64,000 bases of DNA from Sthenelais limicola (lineage: Eukaryota; Annelida; Polychaeta; Phyllodocida; Sigalionidae). The position numbers and the translations under genes were made by a program. The notes under the pieces are model-generated. The model made no database searches. It was not told where the DNA came from and saw nothing but the letters and a program-made list of their open reading frames with translations. Shown here in pieces: positions 21,773 to 33,651 of this stretch (positions within the stretch are counted from its first letter, which is position 1; each line of letters begins with the position of its first letter). Location: positions 143,177,424 through 143,241,423 of the forward strand of contig OW804096.1 in NCBI GenBank assembly GCA_942159475.1, in the 5' to 3' direction.

Positions 21773-22486
21773 CAATGGTGGGTAGGAATATACTATAAAC
21801 ACAATGGTGGGTAGGAATATACTAAACACACAATGGTGGGTAGGAATATACTATACACACAATGGTGGGTAGGAATATCCTATACACACAATGGTGGGTA
21901 GGAATAGCCTATACACACAATGGTGGGTAGGAATATACTATACACACAATGGTGGGTAAGAATAGCCTATACACACAATGGTGGGTAGGAATATACTATA
22001 CACACAATGGTGGGTAGGAATAGCCTATACACACAATGGTGGGTAGGAATATACTATACACACAATGGTGGGTAGGAATATACTATACACACAATGGTGG
22101 GTAGGAATAGCCTATACACACAATGGTGGGTAGGAATACACTATACACACAATGGTGGGTAGGAATAGCCTATACACTCAATGGTGGGTAGGAATATCCT
22201 ATACACACAATAGTGGGTAGGAATATATTATACACACAATGGTGGGTAGGTATATACTATACACACAATGGTGGGTAGGAATATATTATACACCCAATAG
22301 TGGGTAGGAATATATTATACACACAATGGTGGGTAGGAATATACTATACACACAATGGTGGGTAGGAATATACACACAATGGTGGGTAGGAATATACTAT
22401 ACACACAATGGTGGGTAGGAATATACTATACACACAATGGTGGGTAGGAATATACTATACACACAACGGTTGGTAGGAATATACAA
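21773..22486 (+). repeat. 29-bp minisatellite, second block (about 24 units)
   Basis: Rich in the agcctatac variant unit, which is rarer in the first block. Confidence 0.95.
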
Positions 22487-22719
22487 GCTCAAGTCGCAAG
22501 AAAATGTACAATTGTCCTTCACCAATTCTCTCAAATAATCCAAATTAAGAAGATGAGCAGGTTCAAAATACAGTTCAACATAATCAGACAGATTCATTGA
22601 ATGAATACAATACAGAATATACCTAGATATACCTAGTATTTATTAATTTTTCACTCTAAGTAACCGAATTTGATAGATGTATAGAAGTGTAGATTGTGTA
22701 TTTTCTGAAAATCTGACCC
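22487..22719 (-). mobile_element. Family A element, type A3, duplicated copy
   Basis: No difference from 21078-21310 was seen. Confidence 0.85.
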
Positions 22720-22855
22720 ACTATATACTGTCAAAAACCCAGCAGAATATGACTACAATATGGCAAATTGAAAGTTAATGCCTATACAAGTTAAAGCCTA
22801 TATCTATGTATCCAAGATCTTTACTTTCATATCTGCAGTATTCTAAGGCTAAAAG

Positions 22856-23408
22856 TGTCAGGTCGCCTAGAAATGTACAATTTTGTTGCTCTACAATTAC
22901 AGCAATTTTTGCCAAGTAAGGCAGGAAAATGATAAATACTAGGACTATTTGGGTATATCTAGCATGCCGTTGATTCAAAAATCTGTTTGGTTATTTTGAA
23001 CCTTATTTTGTCTTAAATTTAGAACTATTTGACATGATTGGTAAAGGCTAAGAGGGGAGTTGCATAGCCGCCATTTTGAATCTTGATTCGCATGGAATTA
23101 TGGGACCAATGGTACAGTATAAAATCTATGGAAATCATGTCATACTCAGCATGGAATATTTATAAATGCTCTAATATCAATATCCATGTGTTAACATGTC
23201 CCCATATCACGTCGTTCCCATCATGCATTTGGTTTTCATTTATAAAAGCTGTGATATTCGTGAAAATATTCTTGTTTTTTTTTTACAAAAATGTTCCCAA
23301 ATATTTGTATGTCAGATTTTATCAAAATCTATCCTATGATGCACTGTACCAGACATGCGCAGTGGTACATGCAAATCCCCTATTGTACAAGTTCAGACAA
23401 TCTGACCC
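22856..23408 (+). mobile_element. Family A host element split by family C
   Basis: Left end gtcaggtcgcctagaaatgt, interrupted at 23054 by C, resuming gtacaagttcagacaatctg and ending at 23408. Confidence 0.75.
23054..23380 (-). mobile_element. Family C element nested in family A
   Basis: ggggagttgcatagccgcc to catgcaaatcccc; right flank TA, left flank GA. Confidence 0.85.
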
Positions 23409-23527
23409 AAAAGAGTGCCCTGCCTTGAATTGGAGCTAAAGGAATGGCTAAGATCTCCCAAGAACTAAACCCCTTGGCGTTGTTCCTTGGTAAACCCATC
23501 TCTTCATCCTTTGTAATCACTCCCTCT

Positions 23528-23761
23528 GGGTCAGACCTTCAGAAAATGTACAATTCGCCTTCACCAATCCTCTCAAATAACCCACATTTAAGGCAAAAAT
23601 GAGCTTCAAAATGCAGATTAACATAACAAAACTGATACTTTAAATCAACGCGATACCAAATTTACTAACATATACCCGGTATTCATCAATTTCAGTCTAA
23701 TTTAGCAGAGTTTCCTAAATGTTTAGAGCTACCAATTGTACCTTTTCTGAAAATCTGACCC
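23528..23761 (-). mobile_element. Family A element, type A2
   Basis: Both ends present; internal A2 markers clear. Confidence 0.88.
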
Positions 23762-24125
23762 ATCTTTTCTCCTCCTTTAATTTCTTCTCTTCCAATTACT
23801 CGTCCTCTCAGCTCCCCTCAGCTCCCCTCAGCTCCCCTCACAAGCCTTTGTGTCTCGCCTTGTAAAAGGCTCACGGTTATTGATAAAGTAACGGAGAGGA
23901 AACATACATCAAATAACTTGCATAGTTCATCTTCTTCAAAGCGTTCTGTCCGCGTTCTGTCTCTTAGAGCACGTACTCACATACTGGCACAAACGGTACA
24001 TGCTACTTAGTAGGTAATATTACAGGTAGAAGGTGGACGTAGTACAACCTAGGCCCACAGCTTCTTATATCAGGTGATATGCCAGTGATTGGACGCCTAC
24101 TGCGCTTATGGCCTTTCCCAGCCCG
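23762..24125. other. Unique spacer
   Basis: Includes a 10-bp tandem, (ctcagctccc)x4, at 23808-23847. Otherwise no features. Confidence 0.4.
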
Positions 24126-24134
24126 AGAGAAGGC

Positions 24135-24600
24135 GTTCTCTCCCCCCTTTCTCCCCCACTCTCTCCCCCCTTTCTCCCCCACTCTCTCCCCCCTTTCTCC
24201 CCCACTCTCTCCCCCCTTTCTCCCCCACTCTCTCCCCCCTTTCTCCCCCACTCTCTCCCCCCTTTCTCCCCCACTCTCTCCCCCTCTCTCCCCCCCCTTT
24301 CTACCACTCACTCCCTCACCTATTCTCTCCCAGTCCCACTCCCACTGCTCTATCTGCCTGCTCCTTCCCCTCTCCCCCTTCTCTCCACCTGTCTCTGCCT
24401 ATATCTCCCTCTGCCTCCCTCTCCCCTCTCTCTCCCTCCCCTCTACCCTTTCTCTCTCCCTCCCCTCCACCCTCCCTCTCCCTCCCCTCAACCCTTTCTC
24501 TCTACCTCCCCTCCACCCTCCCTCTCCCTCCCCTCCACCCTCCCTCTCCCTCCCCTCAACCCTTTCTCTCTCCCTCCCCTCCACCCTTTCTCTTCTCATC
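24135..24600 (+). repeat. Pyrimidine tract with 20-bp tandem
   Basis: 24141-24300 is a tandem of tctcccccctttctccccca; the remainder is CT-rich with ccctccac/ccctcaac units. It resembles the purine tract at 9.6 kb in the opposite orientation. Confidence 0.9.
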
Positions 24601-24652
24601 AGTCACCCACTCTGTCTCCAGTACTTGGCCCCCTATTCTACAGGTGCTATAG

Positions 24653-24887
24653 CGGTCAGATTTTCAGAAAATGAACAATTGGCAGCTGTACACCTTTAGT
24701 AAATTCTGCTAAATGAAGCTGCAATTTGGTCAATACTAGGTAAATTCGTGTATATTCGGCATTGTAATGATTCTAGCAATCTGTTTGGTTAGGTTGAACT
24801 GTATTTTGAACTTTATTTTCGTCTGAAATTCGGGTTATTTCAGAAGATTGATGAAGGTGAATTGTACATTTTCTGAAAATCTGACAC
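24653..24887 (+). mobile_element. Family A element, type A1
   Basis: Left end cggtcagattttcag, right end aaaatctgacac. Confidence 0.88.
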
Positions 24888-25052
24888 ATATAATGGCCAC
24901 CACTATGTCTCCTCTCCCAGACACCTGTCATGTATGACAAACCATTCAGCCACCGCCAACCATTCACTTTGACAACTTTCAATCAAGTCTTGTGAGGTCT
25001 GTGTGATGTATAATGATTAATAGGCCAACTGGGTGCACATTTTAAGCTACAT

Positions 25053-25287
25053 GGGTCAGATTGTCAGAAAGTGTACAATTCAACTTCACCATTTCTCTCA
25101 AATTACCCAGATTTCAGACGAAAATCAAGTTCAAAATACCGTTCAACCTAGCCAAACTGATTGCTAGAATCAATGCAATGCCGAATATACTCGAATTTAC
25201 CTAGTATTGACCAAATTATAGCCTAATTTTGCAGAATTTGCTAAATGTTTCCAGCTGCCAATTGTACATTTTCTGAAAATCTGACCC
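25053..25287 (-). mobile_element. Family A element, type A1
   Basis: ACAT target duplication on both sides. Confidence 0.9.
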
Positions 25288-25317
25288 ACATACTATTAGG
25301 CGTATGTGGGTGAAATC

Positions 25318-25532
25318 GCCAGAAAATGTACAATTCACCTTCACCAATCCTCTCAAATAACACCAATTTAACACAGAAATCAGGTTCAAAATATAACGCA
25401 ACATAACCAAACAGTTAAATCTAGGAAATACTAAATATACTTAGATATACATAGTATTGACGATTGTCAGTCTAATTTAGAAGACTTTATTACATGCATC
25501 TGCCAATTGTACATTTTCTGAAGATCTGACCC
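25318..25532 (-). mobile_element. Family A element, mixed termini
   Basis: Left gggtgaaatcgccag, right gaagatctgaccc; about 20 bp shorter than consensus. Lies 30 bp from the previous copy. Confidence 0.85.
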
Positions 25533-25701
25533 AAGTTGGTGGGCAGGCTCTGTTGGATTCACTATTTAATTAAATAGTTTGCATTATTGTATTGCTTGAC
25601 GGCTACAGCAGTTTTGACATTGTTCCATACCATCATAGATCTACTCTTATATATATACGAGTGTCGTATACACATGGGTTTACAATATCTATCTTATATA
25701 T

Positions 25702-25938
25702 GGGTCAGATTTTCAGAAAGTGTACAATTGGCAGCTGTACACATTCAGTAAATTCTACTAAATTAGGCCACAATTTGGTCAATACTGGGTAAATTCGAGT
25801 ATATTCAACATTGCATTGATTCTAGCAATCTGTTTGGTTAGGTTGGACTGTATATTTTGAACTTTATTTCCGTCTGAAATGTGGTTTATTTGAGAGAATT
25901 TGTGAAGGCTAATTATACATTTTCTGGCGTCATCACCC
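25702..25938 (+). mobile_element. Family A element, type A1, mixed termini
   Basis: Left gggtcagattttcag, right ttctggcgtcatcaccc. Confidence 0.85.
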
Positions 25939-25944
25939 TCCAAT

Positions 25945-26205
25945 TAGTGAGTGAGTGAGTTAGATTGGTTGCTTTACACCCTTATCCACACATTGAAGGT
26001 TATATCAAGGGCGGGAGAGCTGAGAGGGAGTGAGTGAGTTAGATTGGTTGCATTACGCCCTTATCAGCACATTTAATATGGTTATATCAAGGGCAGGAGA
26101 GCTGAGAGGGAGGGAGTGAGATTGGTTGCATTACACCCTTATCAGCACATTTAATATGGTTATATCAAGGGCGGAAGAGCTGAGAGGGACGCAGTTTATG
26201 ATCAT
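25945..26205 (+). repeat. 75-bp tandem element, 3 units
   Basis: Units tgagattggttgctttacac...tatatcaagggcgggagagc. Right boundary cgcagtttatgatcatacc matches those of the larger arrays at 43.4 and 60.1 kb. Confidence 0.8.
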
Positions 26206-26549
26206 ACCAAGGAAATAGAGATAGAGAAGTGAGAGAGAGACAAGAGAAAAGAGACAGAAAGTCACTTTTATTACAACCTGAATTAGATATGTAACAAAGA
26301 AGTGCGCAATTGCCATGCACTGTTTCTAAAACTCTACAGCAGGCAAAAAATACAACTCCCCTATAGGTTTGAATATCAGCAGCTAAGAAATGCATCACAA
26401 CCGGGTCAAAGGTCAGCAAGATGGAGGATGGCGATGACCTGAGACCAGAAGATGAGAGAGAGCAAAAAAAAAAAAAGATGCGAGAGAGCTTGTTAGATTA
26501 GGCCCAATAGTCACGTCTCATATTCTCTTACCGTAGCTCCGCAAATTAT
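26206..26549. other. Unique spacer
   Basis: Includes a solo family C-like end (caactcccctatagg, 26340) and a short poly-A run. Confidence 0.4.
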
Positions 26550-26773
26550 GGGTAAGATTTTCAGAAAATGTACAATTCAACTTCGCTAATCTTCTCAAAT
26601 AACCCAAATTTCAGACGAAAATAACAGTTCAACCTAACCAAACAGATGGCTAGAATCAATGCAATGCCGAATATACTCGAATTTACCTAGTATCGGCCAA
26701 TTTGCTGTCTAATTTAGCAAAAGTTACTGAATGTACACAGCTGCCAATTGTACATTTCCTGAAAATCTGACCC
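26550..26773 (-). mobile_element. Family A element, type A1
   Basis: Left end gggtaagattttcag; a short deletion after gacgaaaataac. Confidence 0.85.
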
Positions 26774-26801
26774 CCATGTCTATGCTATGTGGGTGTTAGT
26801 A

Positions 26802-26897
26802 GGTCAGAGTTTCAGAAATCGTACAATTGGCCTTCATCAATCCTTTTTTGATAGATGTGCAGAACTGCAGACTGTGTATTTTCTGAAAATCTGACCT
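26802..26897 (-). mobile_element. Family A internal-deletion derivative (96 bp)
   Basis: Keeps about 45 bp of each end, joined at ccttttttgatagatgtg. Confidence 0.75.
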
Positions 26898-26945
26898 CAG
26901 GGGCTTGGAACCAACGAGGAAAAAATCTCCAACGTGTTTGAGTGT

Positions 26946-27000
26946 GGCGGGAGAGGGTGGTGGGTGGGTGGTACGTGGGGGTGTGGGTGGGGGGGGGGGC
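26946..27000 (+). repeat. G-rich tract with two potential G-quadruplexes
   Basis: GGG runs at 26949, 26955, 26962 and 26966 with loops of 3, 4 and 1 nt, followed by a second G-run cluster ending in 11 G. Directly abuts the truncated family C copy. Confidence 0.7.
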
Positions 27001-27290
27001 AGGATGGATTCTGATGAAATCTGACATACAAATATTTGGCAACATTCTTTTAGCGAAAATTGCAAGAATGTTTTCACCTATATAATAGCTTGTGTAAATG
27101 ATCTATGAAAAACAAATACATGATGGGAAAGATGGAGGCTTGTCTTATGAAAACATGTAAAATACATGCATATTGAGATTAGAACATTGATAAATAGTCC
27201 ATGCTGAACATGGCATGTTTTCTATACTGTACCATTAGTCCCATAATTCCATGCGAATCAAGATTCAAAATGGCGGCTATGCAAGTCCCC
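27001..27290 (+). mobile_element. Family C element, left-truncated
   Basis: Starts inside at ggatggattctgatgaaatc; right end atgcaagtcccc. Confidence 0.8.
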
Positions 27291-27314
27291 CACACTCTAC
27301 CAGGGTGCCAAATT

Positions 27315-27715
27315 GTGATGTGCTGCAGGAAAATGAGTCGCAAAATTGATACTTTGCAAAGTGATATATTCCCAAAACCTCTTTGTAGGAATGTCCTCAT
27401 TTTTGGTGTGACTAACGTTGGATGAAGTATGAATATATATACCAAATTGCAAGACAGTGTATCAAATATTGTCATGCATTTATAGGGTCATCCCATAAAG
27501 TATATTCAGCTACTTTAATAGTAATTGTCCACCCAAAAATATTGAAAACCTTTTTTTCAGAAATAAAAATATCAAACTTAAAATATAGAAATACTTATTA
27601 GATGCCCTTAATGTTTATATTCATTGGAATCCCCTTGGTCTCATCTTTACAAATATGATAATATCACAAAATTCAATTTTTGCGACTTATGACTCATTAT
27701 CCTGAAACACATCAC
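27315..27715 (+). mobile_element. Family B element
   Basis: AATT on both sides; left end gtgatgtgctgcagg. Confidence 0.9.
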
Positions 27716-27720
27716 AATTA

Positions 27721-27758
27721 GTAGAGCTGCCGAATGTACATTTTCTGAAAGTCTGACC
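27721..27758 (-). mobile_element. Family A fragment, right end
   Basis: tagagctgccgaatgtac followed by the terminal ctgaccc. Adjoins family B and may be the remainder of its host. Confidence 0.6.
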
Positions 27759-28332
27759 CACCGACCAAATTGCACCTGCTGAGTAGTAATTAGCCTAATC
27801 AGGTGGGCATTGGAGGCACAGAGTTCTCTCTTAATTAGACATCTAACAGGAAATCAGCCACAAAACACATCCTTTCTTAGAATAATGTCTTTTTTTAACA
27901 TCTATATTCCCAGTAATCTGAGATTCTGGATCAATTAGGGATTAGCAGTGGCACTTTATGATTAGTTTAGAAGATTATTTAATGAGAATTACTTGACAAT
28001 ATCGATATTGAGTATTATGTTTGTTTTTAAATGTTTTATTCATCAAGACATTATGCACATTATACACTGTATCTCAGTACATGATGATTTTAGCCAAATT
28101 TTAATAAAGTATAAAGCTCTTTATGACATCCCTTTACAATTTATATGTAATAACAAAAAATAAAATATCTAGAATCACCACCACCTGCGCCGTGCCACAA
28201 TAATGCATGACAGACATATTATCATAGAAATCGTTTTAGATATAACATGTTGATATCGTTCACATATATTCATCAACCTCCTCCTCGTCGACGACCCAGG
28301 GTCTCATATACATACAACTTTGACACATATGT
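27759..28332. other. Unique spacer
   Basis: About 570 bp, very AT-rich, no recognised repeats or exon-like frames. Confidence 0.4.
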
Positions 28333-28567
28333 GGGTCAGATTTTCAGAAAATGTACAAATGCGAGCGGTACACATTTAGTAAATTCTGCTAAATAAGGCT
28401 GCAATTTGGTCAATACTAGGTAACACTGAGTATATTTGGCATTGCATTGATTCTAGCAATCTGTTTGGTTGGGTTGAACTGAATTTTGAACTTTATTTTC
28501 GTCTAAAATTTTGGTTATTTGAGAGGATTGGTGAAGGTTAATTGTACATTTTCTGAAAATCTGACCC
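28333..28567 (+). mobile_element. Family A element, type A1
   Basis: Near-consensus, with gcgagcggtacac replacing the usual ggcagctgtacac. Confidence 0.9.
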
Positions 28568-28689
28568 CTATTCCAAATACATAACATAATGCCTCGACTA
28601 GGATTATTTTCCTAGCTATCTATTTCACATTACTCAGGATAAATACATGCTATATCTTACTGAGCTAATGTGTTGGGTAGTTCCCATAT

Positions 28690-29095
28690 GTGATGTGTTC
28701 CAGGGAAATGAGTCACAAGTCGCAAAAATGGATTTTGAGATGTTATCATATTTGAAAAGATGAGATCAAGCCGATTCCAATGATAGTAAACAGTAGGACA
28801 TCAAAACAAGTATTTCCATATTTAAAGTTTGATATTTTTATTTGTGAAAAAAAGTTTGAAATATCTCTGGGCGGACATTCACTAGTAAAGAATCTAAATA
28901 TACTGTATAAGATGACCTTAGAAATACATGGATATATTTATTAGACTGTCCTGAAATTTGGTACATGTATTCAGGCTACAACAAGCGTTAAGCAACCCCA
29001 AAATGGAAACATTTCCACAGATGCATCTTGTGAATAACACACTTTGAAAAATATCAATTTTGCGACTTATGACTCATTTCCGTGGAACACATCAC
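28690..29095 (-). mobile_element. Family B element
   Basis: ATAT target duplication on both sides. Confidence 0.9.
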
Positions 29096-29222
29096 ATATT
29101 TCTCCATTTTTATGGAGTGGAAAACTACTGGGTAGGAAACGAACGGAACAAAAAGTAGAAAAGGTTCAGTACTTGATCGTTGTTAACTGTGGCTGAAGCT
29201 TTGATACGGTCTACTGAAATTA

Positions 29223-29460
29223 GGGTCAGGTTTTCAGAAAATGTACAATTCAACTTTGCCAATCCTCTCAAATAACCCAAATTTCAGACAAAAGATAAGG
29301 TTCAAAATACAGTTCAACCTAACCAAACAGATTGCTAGAATCAATGTAATGCCGAATATACTCAAATTTATTTAGTATTGATCAAATTGCAGCCTAATTT
29401 AGCAGAATTTACAAAATGTATAAAGCTGCCAATTGTACAAATTTTCTGAAAATCTGACCC
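29223..29460 (-). mobile_element. Family A element, type A1
   Basis: Both ends present; three extra bases in the right end (tgtacaaattttctg). Confidence 0.88.
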
Positions 29461-29466
29461 ATATAG

Positions 29467-29521
29467 GTGATCTGTTTCAGGCAAATGAGTCACAAGTCGC
29501 AAAATTAATATTTTTTAAAGC
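29467..29521 (+). mobile_element. Family B fragment, left end
   Basis: gtgatctgtttcaggcaaat and about 35 bp more, 6 bp after the preceding family A copy. Confidence 0.65.
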
Positions 29522-29732
29522 GAGAATATCTTAGAATATATTATCCCAAGATAGTCTCTCAGCTTTTTGCTAACAAATGAGAACTACTGCAAAATTTTGT
29601 GGAACTTCAGTCAATAAAATTATTTAAAAAAAACAAAAAAACTTCTGTAGAGAACTACTGATCCCAGGCTCGTGATACCGGATATTCCGCACCTGTGAAC
29701 TCAAACTAAATGAAATATTGCGTGAGATATTT

Positions 29733-29966
29733 GGGTCAGATCTTCAGAAAATGTACAATTGGCATTCACCAATCCTCTCAAATAACCACAATTTAAGTCG
29801 AAAATCAGGTTTAAAATACAGTTCAACATAAATAAACCGATTGTTTGAATGTAGGGAATACTAAATATACTCATATATACCTAGCATTGACCATTTTCCG
29901 TCTAATTTAGCAGAATTTACTGAATGTGTAGGTCTGAAGATTGTACATTTTCTGAAAATCTAACCC
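29733..29966 (-). mobile_element. Family A element, mixed A1/A3 interior
   Basis: Right end altered to aaaatctaaccc. Confidence 0.85.
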
Positions 29967-30084
29967 ACCCACTTGATACAGGCTTAAGCGTCTTTTGTAA
30001 GAAATTGTGGCCAATACAAAAAAGTTTAAAATTGCAGGGGAAACAAACTCAGCGACTGGAACTTTTGATAATAAATGTGTCAGA

Positions 30085-30268
30085 AACCAAATTTAAAAGG
30101 AAAATGGGTTCAAAATACAGTTCAACATAACCAGACATATTTATTGAATGAATACAATACAGAATATACTCAGATATACCTAGTATTTATCAATATTTTC
30201 ACTCTAATCTAGCAGAATTTGAGAGATGAGTAGAACTGTAGATTGTACATTTTCTGAAAATCCAGCCC
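30085..30268 (-). mobile_element. Family A element, type A3, left-truncated
   Basis: Starts at aaccaaatttaaaaggaa; right end aaaatccagccc. Confidence 0.75.
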
Positions 30269-30303
30269 AAATACAAATTTCAGACACCTGTCACTTGATA
30301 TAT

Positions 30304-30539
30304 GGGTCAGATTTTCAGAAAATGTATAATTGGCCGTCACTAATCCTCTCACATAACCCACATTTAAGACAGAAATGAGCTTCAAAATGCAGTTTAACAT
30401 AACAGAACTGATGCTTTAAATCAATGCGATACCAAATATACTCAGATATACCCGGTATTCTTCATTTTTCAGTCTAATTTAGGAGTATTTTCTTAAACGT
30501 GTAGAGCTGCCAATTGTACATTTTCTGAAAATCTGACCC
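30304..30539 (-). mobile_element. Family A element, type A2
   Basis: ATAT target duplication on both sides. Confidence 0.9.
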
Positions 30540-30901
30540 ATATCGCTAGCTAACAGGTAATAACTTTCAAATTGTTTAAAAAGTCACTCCAGACAGCACT
30601 CAGGTGGGCTCTAGCATCATATACACTGTCAAATTAAAACTTGTTCAGTCCGGAAAAGACATTACATGACAGGACACGACTTATTCTAGTTAATTTTCCG
30701 CACAGAAAAAATGTTTAAAAAATCTGGTAGAACTAATAATGACCACTTTAGAGTTGGATGTCAAGTGGAAAGTCTTTAACAAGATAATTGTGTCCAATTA
30801 ATTGTATTTTCTTTCTTTTTTGTTAGGTTTATGTATGGAAGATTCTGGTGTTCTGACTTTGCCAGGAGTAGTGACACAAGGGGAAGATTTTAGAAGCTCC
30901 T
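30540..30901. other. Unique spacer
   Basis: About 360 bp. tttgccaggagtagtgacac at 30858 recurs as tttgccaggggtagtgacac at 31144, so the family A copy at 30902 sits between two halves of a local direct repeat. Confidence 0.45.
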
Positions 30902-31136
30902 GGGTCAGATTTTCAGAAAAAGTACAATTCATCTTCACCAATTCTCTCAAATAACCCAAATTTAAGATAAAAGTCTGGTTCAAAGTTCAGTTCAACATAA
31001 CCAAAGAGTTTGTTTGAATCAAGGCAATATCAAATATACCCAGATATACATAGTGTTGATGATTTTTCAGTCCAATTTTGCAGAATTTACAAAATATGTT
31101 GATCTGCCAATTGTACATTTTCTGAAAATCTGACCC
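30902..31136 (-). mobile_element. Family A element
   Basis: TCCT target duplication on both sides, the most diagnostic non-AT example of a 4-bp duplication. Confidence 0.92.
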
Positions 31137-31218
31137 TCCTACTTTGCCAGGGGTAGTGACACAAGGGGAAGAGCTCCTACAAAGTTCCTCAAGTCTCTGT
31201 CTTCTGAGGGAGAGCTTT

Positions 31219-31436
31219 AGACCCTGCCCACACACAGCCGATTTGGCCCCCAATTTGCCTCCCGATTGTCCCCCGATTTGGGTCTCCCGGTGAATCCTAT
31301 GATTTCATTTCAAATCCTGGTTTATGTTTTTGAAATAACATCAACCAGGATTGGAAATTAAATTCTAGGATTCATCAGAAGACCCAAATCGGGAGGCAAA
31401 TCGGGAGGCAAATCGGCTGTGTTTGTGCAGGGTCTT
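31219..31436. mobile_element. Family D hairpin element
   Basis: Long inverted ends (agaccctgcccacacacagc / gctgtgtttgtgcagggtct) with inner arms cgatttgggtctcc and aaatcctggtttatg. Partial relatives at 43470 and 60118. Confidence 0.75.
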
Positions 31437-31638
31437 AAACGGCATACTCTTTCTTTTCTTTTTCTTTTTTTCAAAACTAGCTTATATAAATAATGAGCAG
31501 TTACAAGTGTTGTTTGAAATACTGAATGTATTGTGTCAATAGATTACCGTAAAATATCTGAATCTTGATGTATAACCTATAATTCAATCGCTTAAAAACT
31601 ACTCATATTAATGTGAATTTGATCGGTCAAGGTTGGTC

Positions 31639-31829
31639 TCCACTGGCTGCGGTAAGCTCTGCGGTAAGCCTTGCGATGGTGCTGTGATGGTGAGAAGTGG
31701 CGAGGGCCTGCCTACATGGCCAGTGAACCATGTAGGCAGGACCTTGTCATTCCTCACCACCTACAGAACCAGCACAAACCATCGCAAGGCTTACCGCAGA
31801 GCTTACCACAGCCAGTGGAGACCACCCTT
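31639..31829. repeat. Large imperfect hairpin, copy 1
   Basis: ggtctccactggctgcggta and its complement bracket units of gtaagctctgcg / cgcagagcttac, with an inner pair tgcctacatgg / ccatgtaggca. Short form compared with 48676-48936. Confidence 0.8.
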
Positions 31830-32007
31830 TATTTTAAATGGGCTCTATGAGAGTACCATCAATATGTAATAAGACCCGATACAATTCGTCATTTATCATT
31901 TCTGAAAACACGTTTTGGTCTGGCTTTAATGGCCATGGATATAATCCATCATCACATTTGTTTTGGCATCTAAATACAATAGTGAAGCAATATCAACTAC
32001 AATACAA

Positions 32008-32236
32008 GTGTCAGATTTTCAGAAAATGTACAATTGGCAGCTGTACACATTTAGGAAATACTGCAATGCAATTTGGTCAATTTGAGATAAATTCGAGTAT
32101 ATACGTGGTATTGAATTGATTCTAGCAATCTGTGTGGTTATGTTGAACTGTATTTTGAACTTGATTTTCGTCTAAAATTTTGGTTATTTGAGAAGATTGG
32201 TGAAGGTGAATTGTACATTTTCTGAAAATCTGACCC
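32008..32236 (+). mobile_element. Family A element, type A1
   Basis: First bases changed to gtgtcag. Shared with copy 2 (49113). Confidence 0.85.
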
Positions 32237-32350
32237 ACAACAGGTTGTGTGATGTTTAAACCGGATCTTACATCGTTTAATGTTTGATATCAATGATTCA
32301 ACAAAAAGTAGCTGAGATTTAGTCATCCTAATGGACTCATGTGAAGATAT

Positions 32351-32586
32351 GGGTCAGATTTTCAGAAAATGTACAATTGGCAGCTCTACACTTTTGATCA
32401 ATTCTGCTAAATAAGACTGAAATTTGGTCAACACTAGGTAAATTCGAGTATATTCGGCATTGCATTGATTCTAGCAATCAGTTTAGTTACGTTAAACTGC
32501 ATTCCTGAAAGTCATTTTTGTTTTAAATTTGGGTTATTTGATAGTATTGGCGAAGTTGAATTGTACATTTTCTGAAAATCTGACCC
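32351..32586 (+). mobile_element. Family A element, type A1
   Basis: Variant interior cacttttgatcaattctgc, shared with 49468 and 61351. Confidence 0.88.
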
Positions 32587-32680
32587 ATAGACACACCGTA
32601 CGCCCCCATTCACTAAAAGGCCGTCAGAGCTTGTGCTCTAATGTAGTAATTAGCAGCTTGCGGTGCCTTGTGTTGCAGAT

Positions 32681-32915
32681 GGGTCAGATTTTCAGAAAAT
32701 GTACAATTCACCTTCACTAATCCTCTCAAATAACACAAATTTCAGACGAAAATAAAGTTCAAAATACAGTTCAACCTAACCAAACTGATTGCTAGAATCA
32801 ATGCAATGCCAAATATACTCGAATTTACCTAGTATCGACCAAATTCCAGTCTAATTTAGCAGAATTGACCAAAAGTGTAGAGCTGCCAATTGTACATTTT
32901 CTGAAAATCTGACCC
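32681..32915 (-). mobile_element. Family A element, type A1
   Basis: About 95 bp from the previous copy in opposite orientation. Shared with copy 2. Confidence 0.88.
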
Positions 32916-33004
32916 ATAATCATGCAGTAGCCTGGTGTAGTCTGTTGTAGCAGTGTGTGTTTGGTGGGTGGTGGGGAAGGCTAGGGATAAGTATTTTGTC
33001 CTTT

Positions 33005-33260
33005 GGGTCAGATCTTACGACGAAAATGAGTTTCGAAATGCAGTTTAACATAACAGAACTGATACTTAAAATTAATGCTTTACCAAATATACCCAGATAT
33101 ACCCGGTATTCATCATTTTGCAGCCTAATTTAGCAGAATTTCCTAAATAACCGTAGATTAGAAGGAAAAAATTGAACAAAAAGTAGAAAATCTTGCAGTC
33201 AAGTCAGTGCCTGCTTTGCTAATTGGTTTCATTGCCTAGCATTTTCTGGGGACTTGACCC
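33005..33260 (-). mobile_element. Family A element, type A2, rearranged
   Basis: Deletion after gggtcagatctta and an insertion before the right end ttctggggacttgaccc. Shared with copy 2. Confidence 0.7.
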
Positions 33261-33263
33261 TAA

Positions 33264-33470
33264 TAAGATAAGATAAGATAATCTTTTATTTGTCAAAACT
33301 GAGTAAGATTACAGCGACTAGAAGAAGGACAAATAGGTCTACATGTCTGTATGAAAAATTATTTTTTCCATTTCTGCCGACAGTTACCATTAATTTCGAA
33401 CGCACGAATCTTATACTGGACTGAGCAAAGTGATAAAATAACAATAAAACGATAGTAATTAAGGTAGACT
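33264..33470. mobile_element. Copy-1-specific block with (AAGAT)n start
   Basis: Begins taagataagataagataatc followed by ttttatttgtcaaa, and is absent from copy 2, where a different element (50396-50630) lies at the same point. The short tandem resembles a retroposon tail read in reverse; family not identified. Confidence 0.4.
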
Positions 33471-33651
33471 AAAGTGATTCATCCCCCACTATTCGTCAGT
33501 TTAGCTTCACTAATAGACTAATTGTCACCTACAAGGTGTCTGCCTCTTGGTGCTTTCTTATACTACTGTGTGTGTACCTCCTACCTTTACCACCTCACGT
33601 AGGCGGCACAAGATGGAGTTGTCAATAGGGGAGTTTGCTTCACACTCATTT

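Larger units (their letters stand above)
21353..22763. repeat. Recent tandem duplication
   Basis: Repeats 18590-21352 in order (39-bp units, 29-bp units, family A, spacer) with the 29-bp array contracted to about 24 units. The final 390 bp are offset by 1409 bp and appear identical to 20964-21352. The junction is gactacaatat|aaaggaaacttg at 21350. Confidence 0.9.

Noticed and set aside
24003..24699. Proline/serine-rich frames up to 206 codons
   Set aside because: Produced by the pyrimidine tract and its 20-bp tandem; frames exist on both strands.
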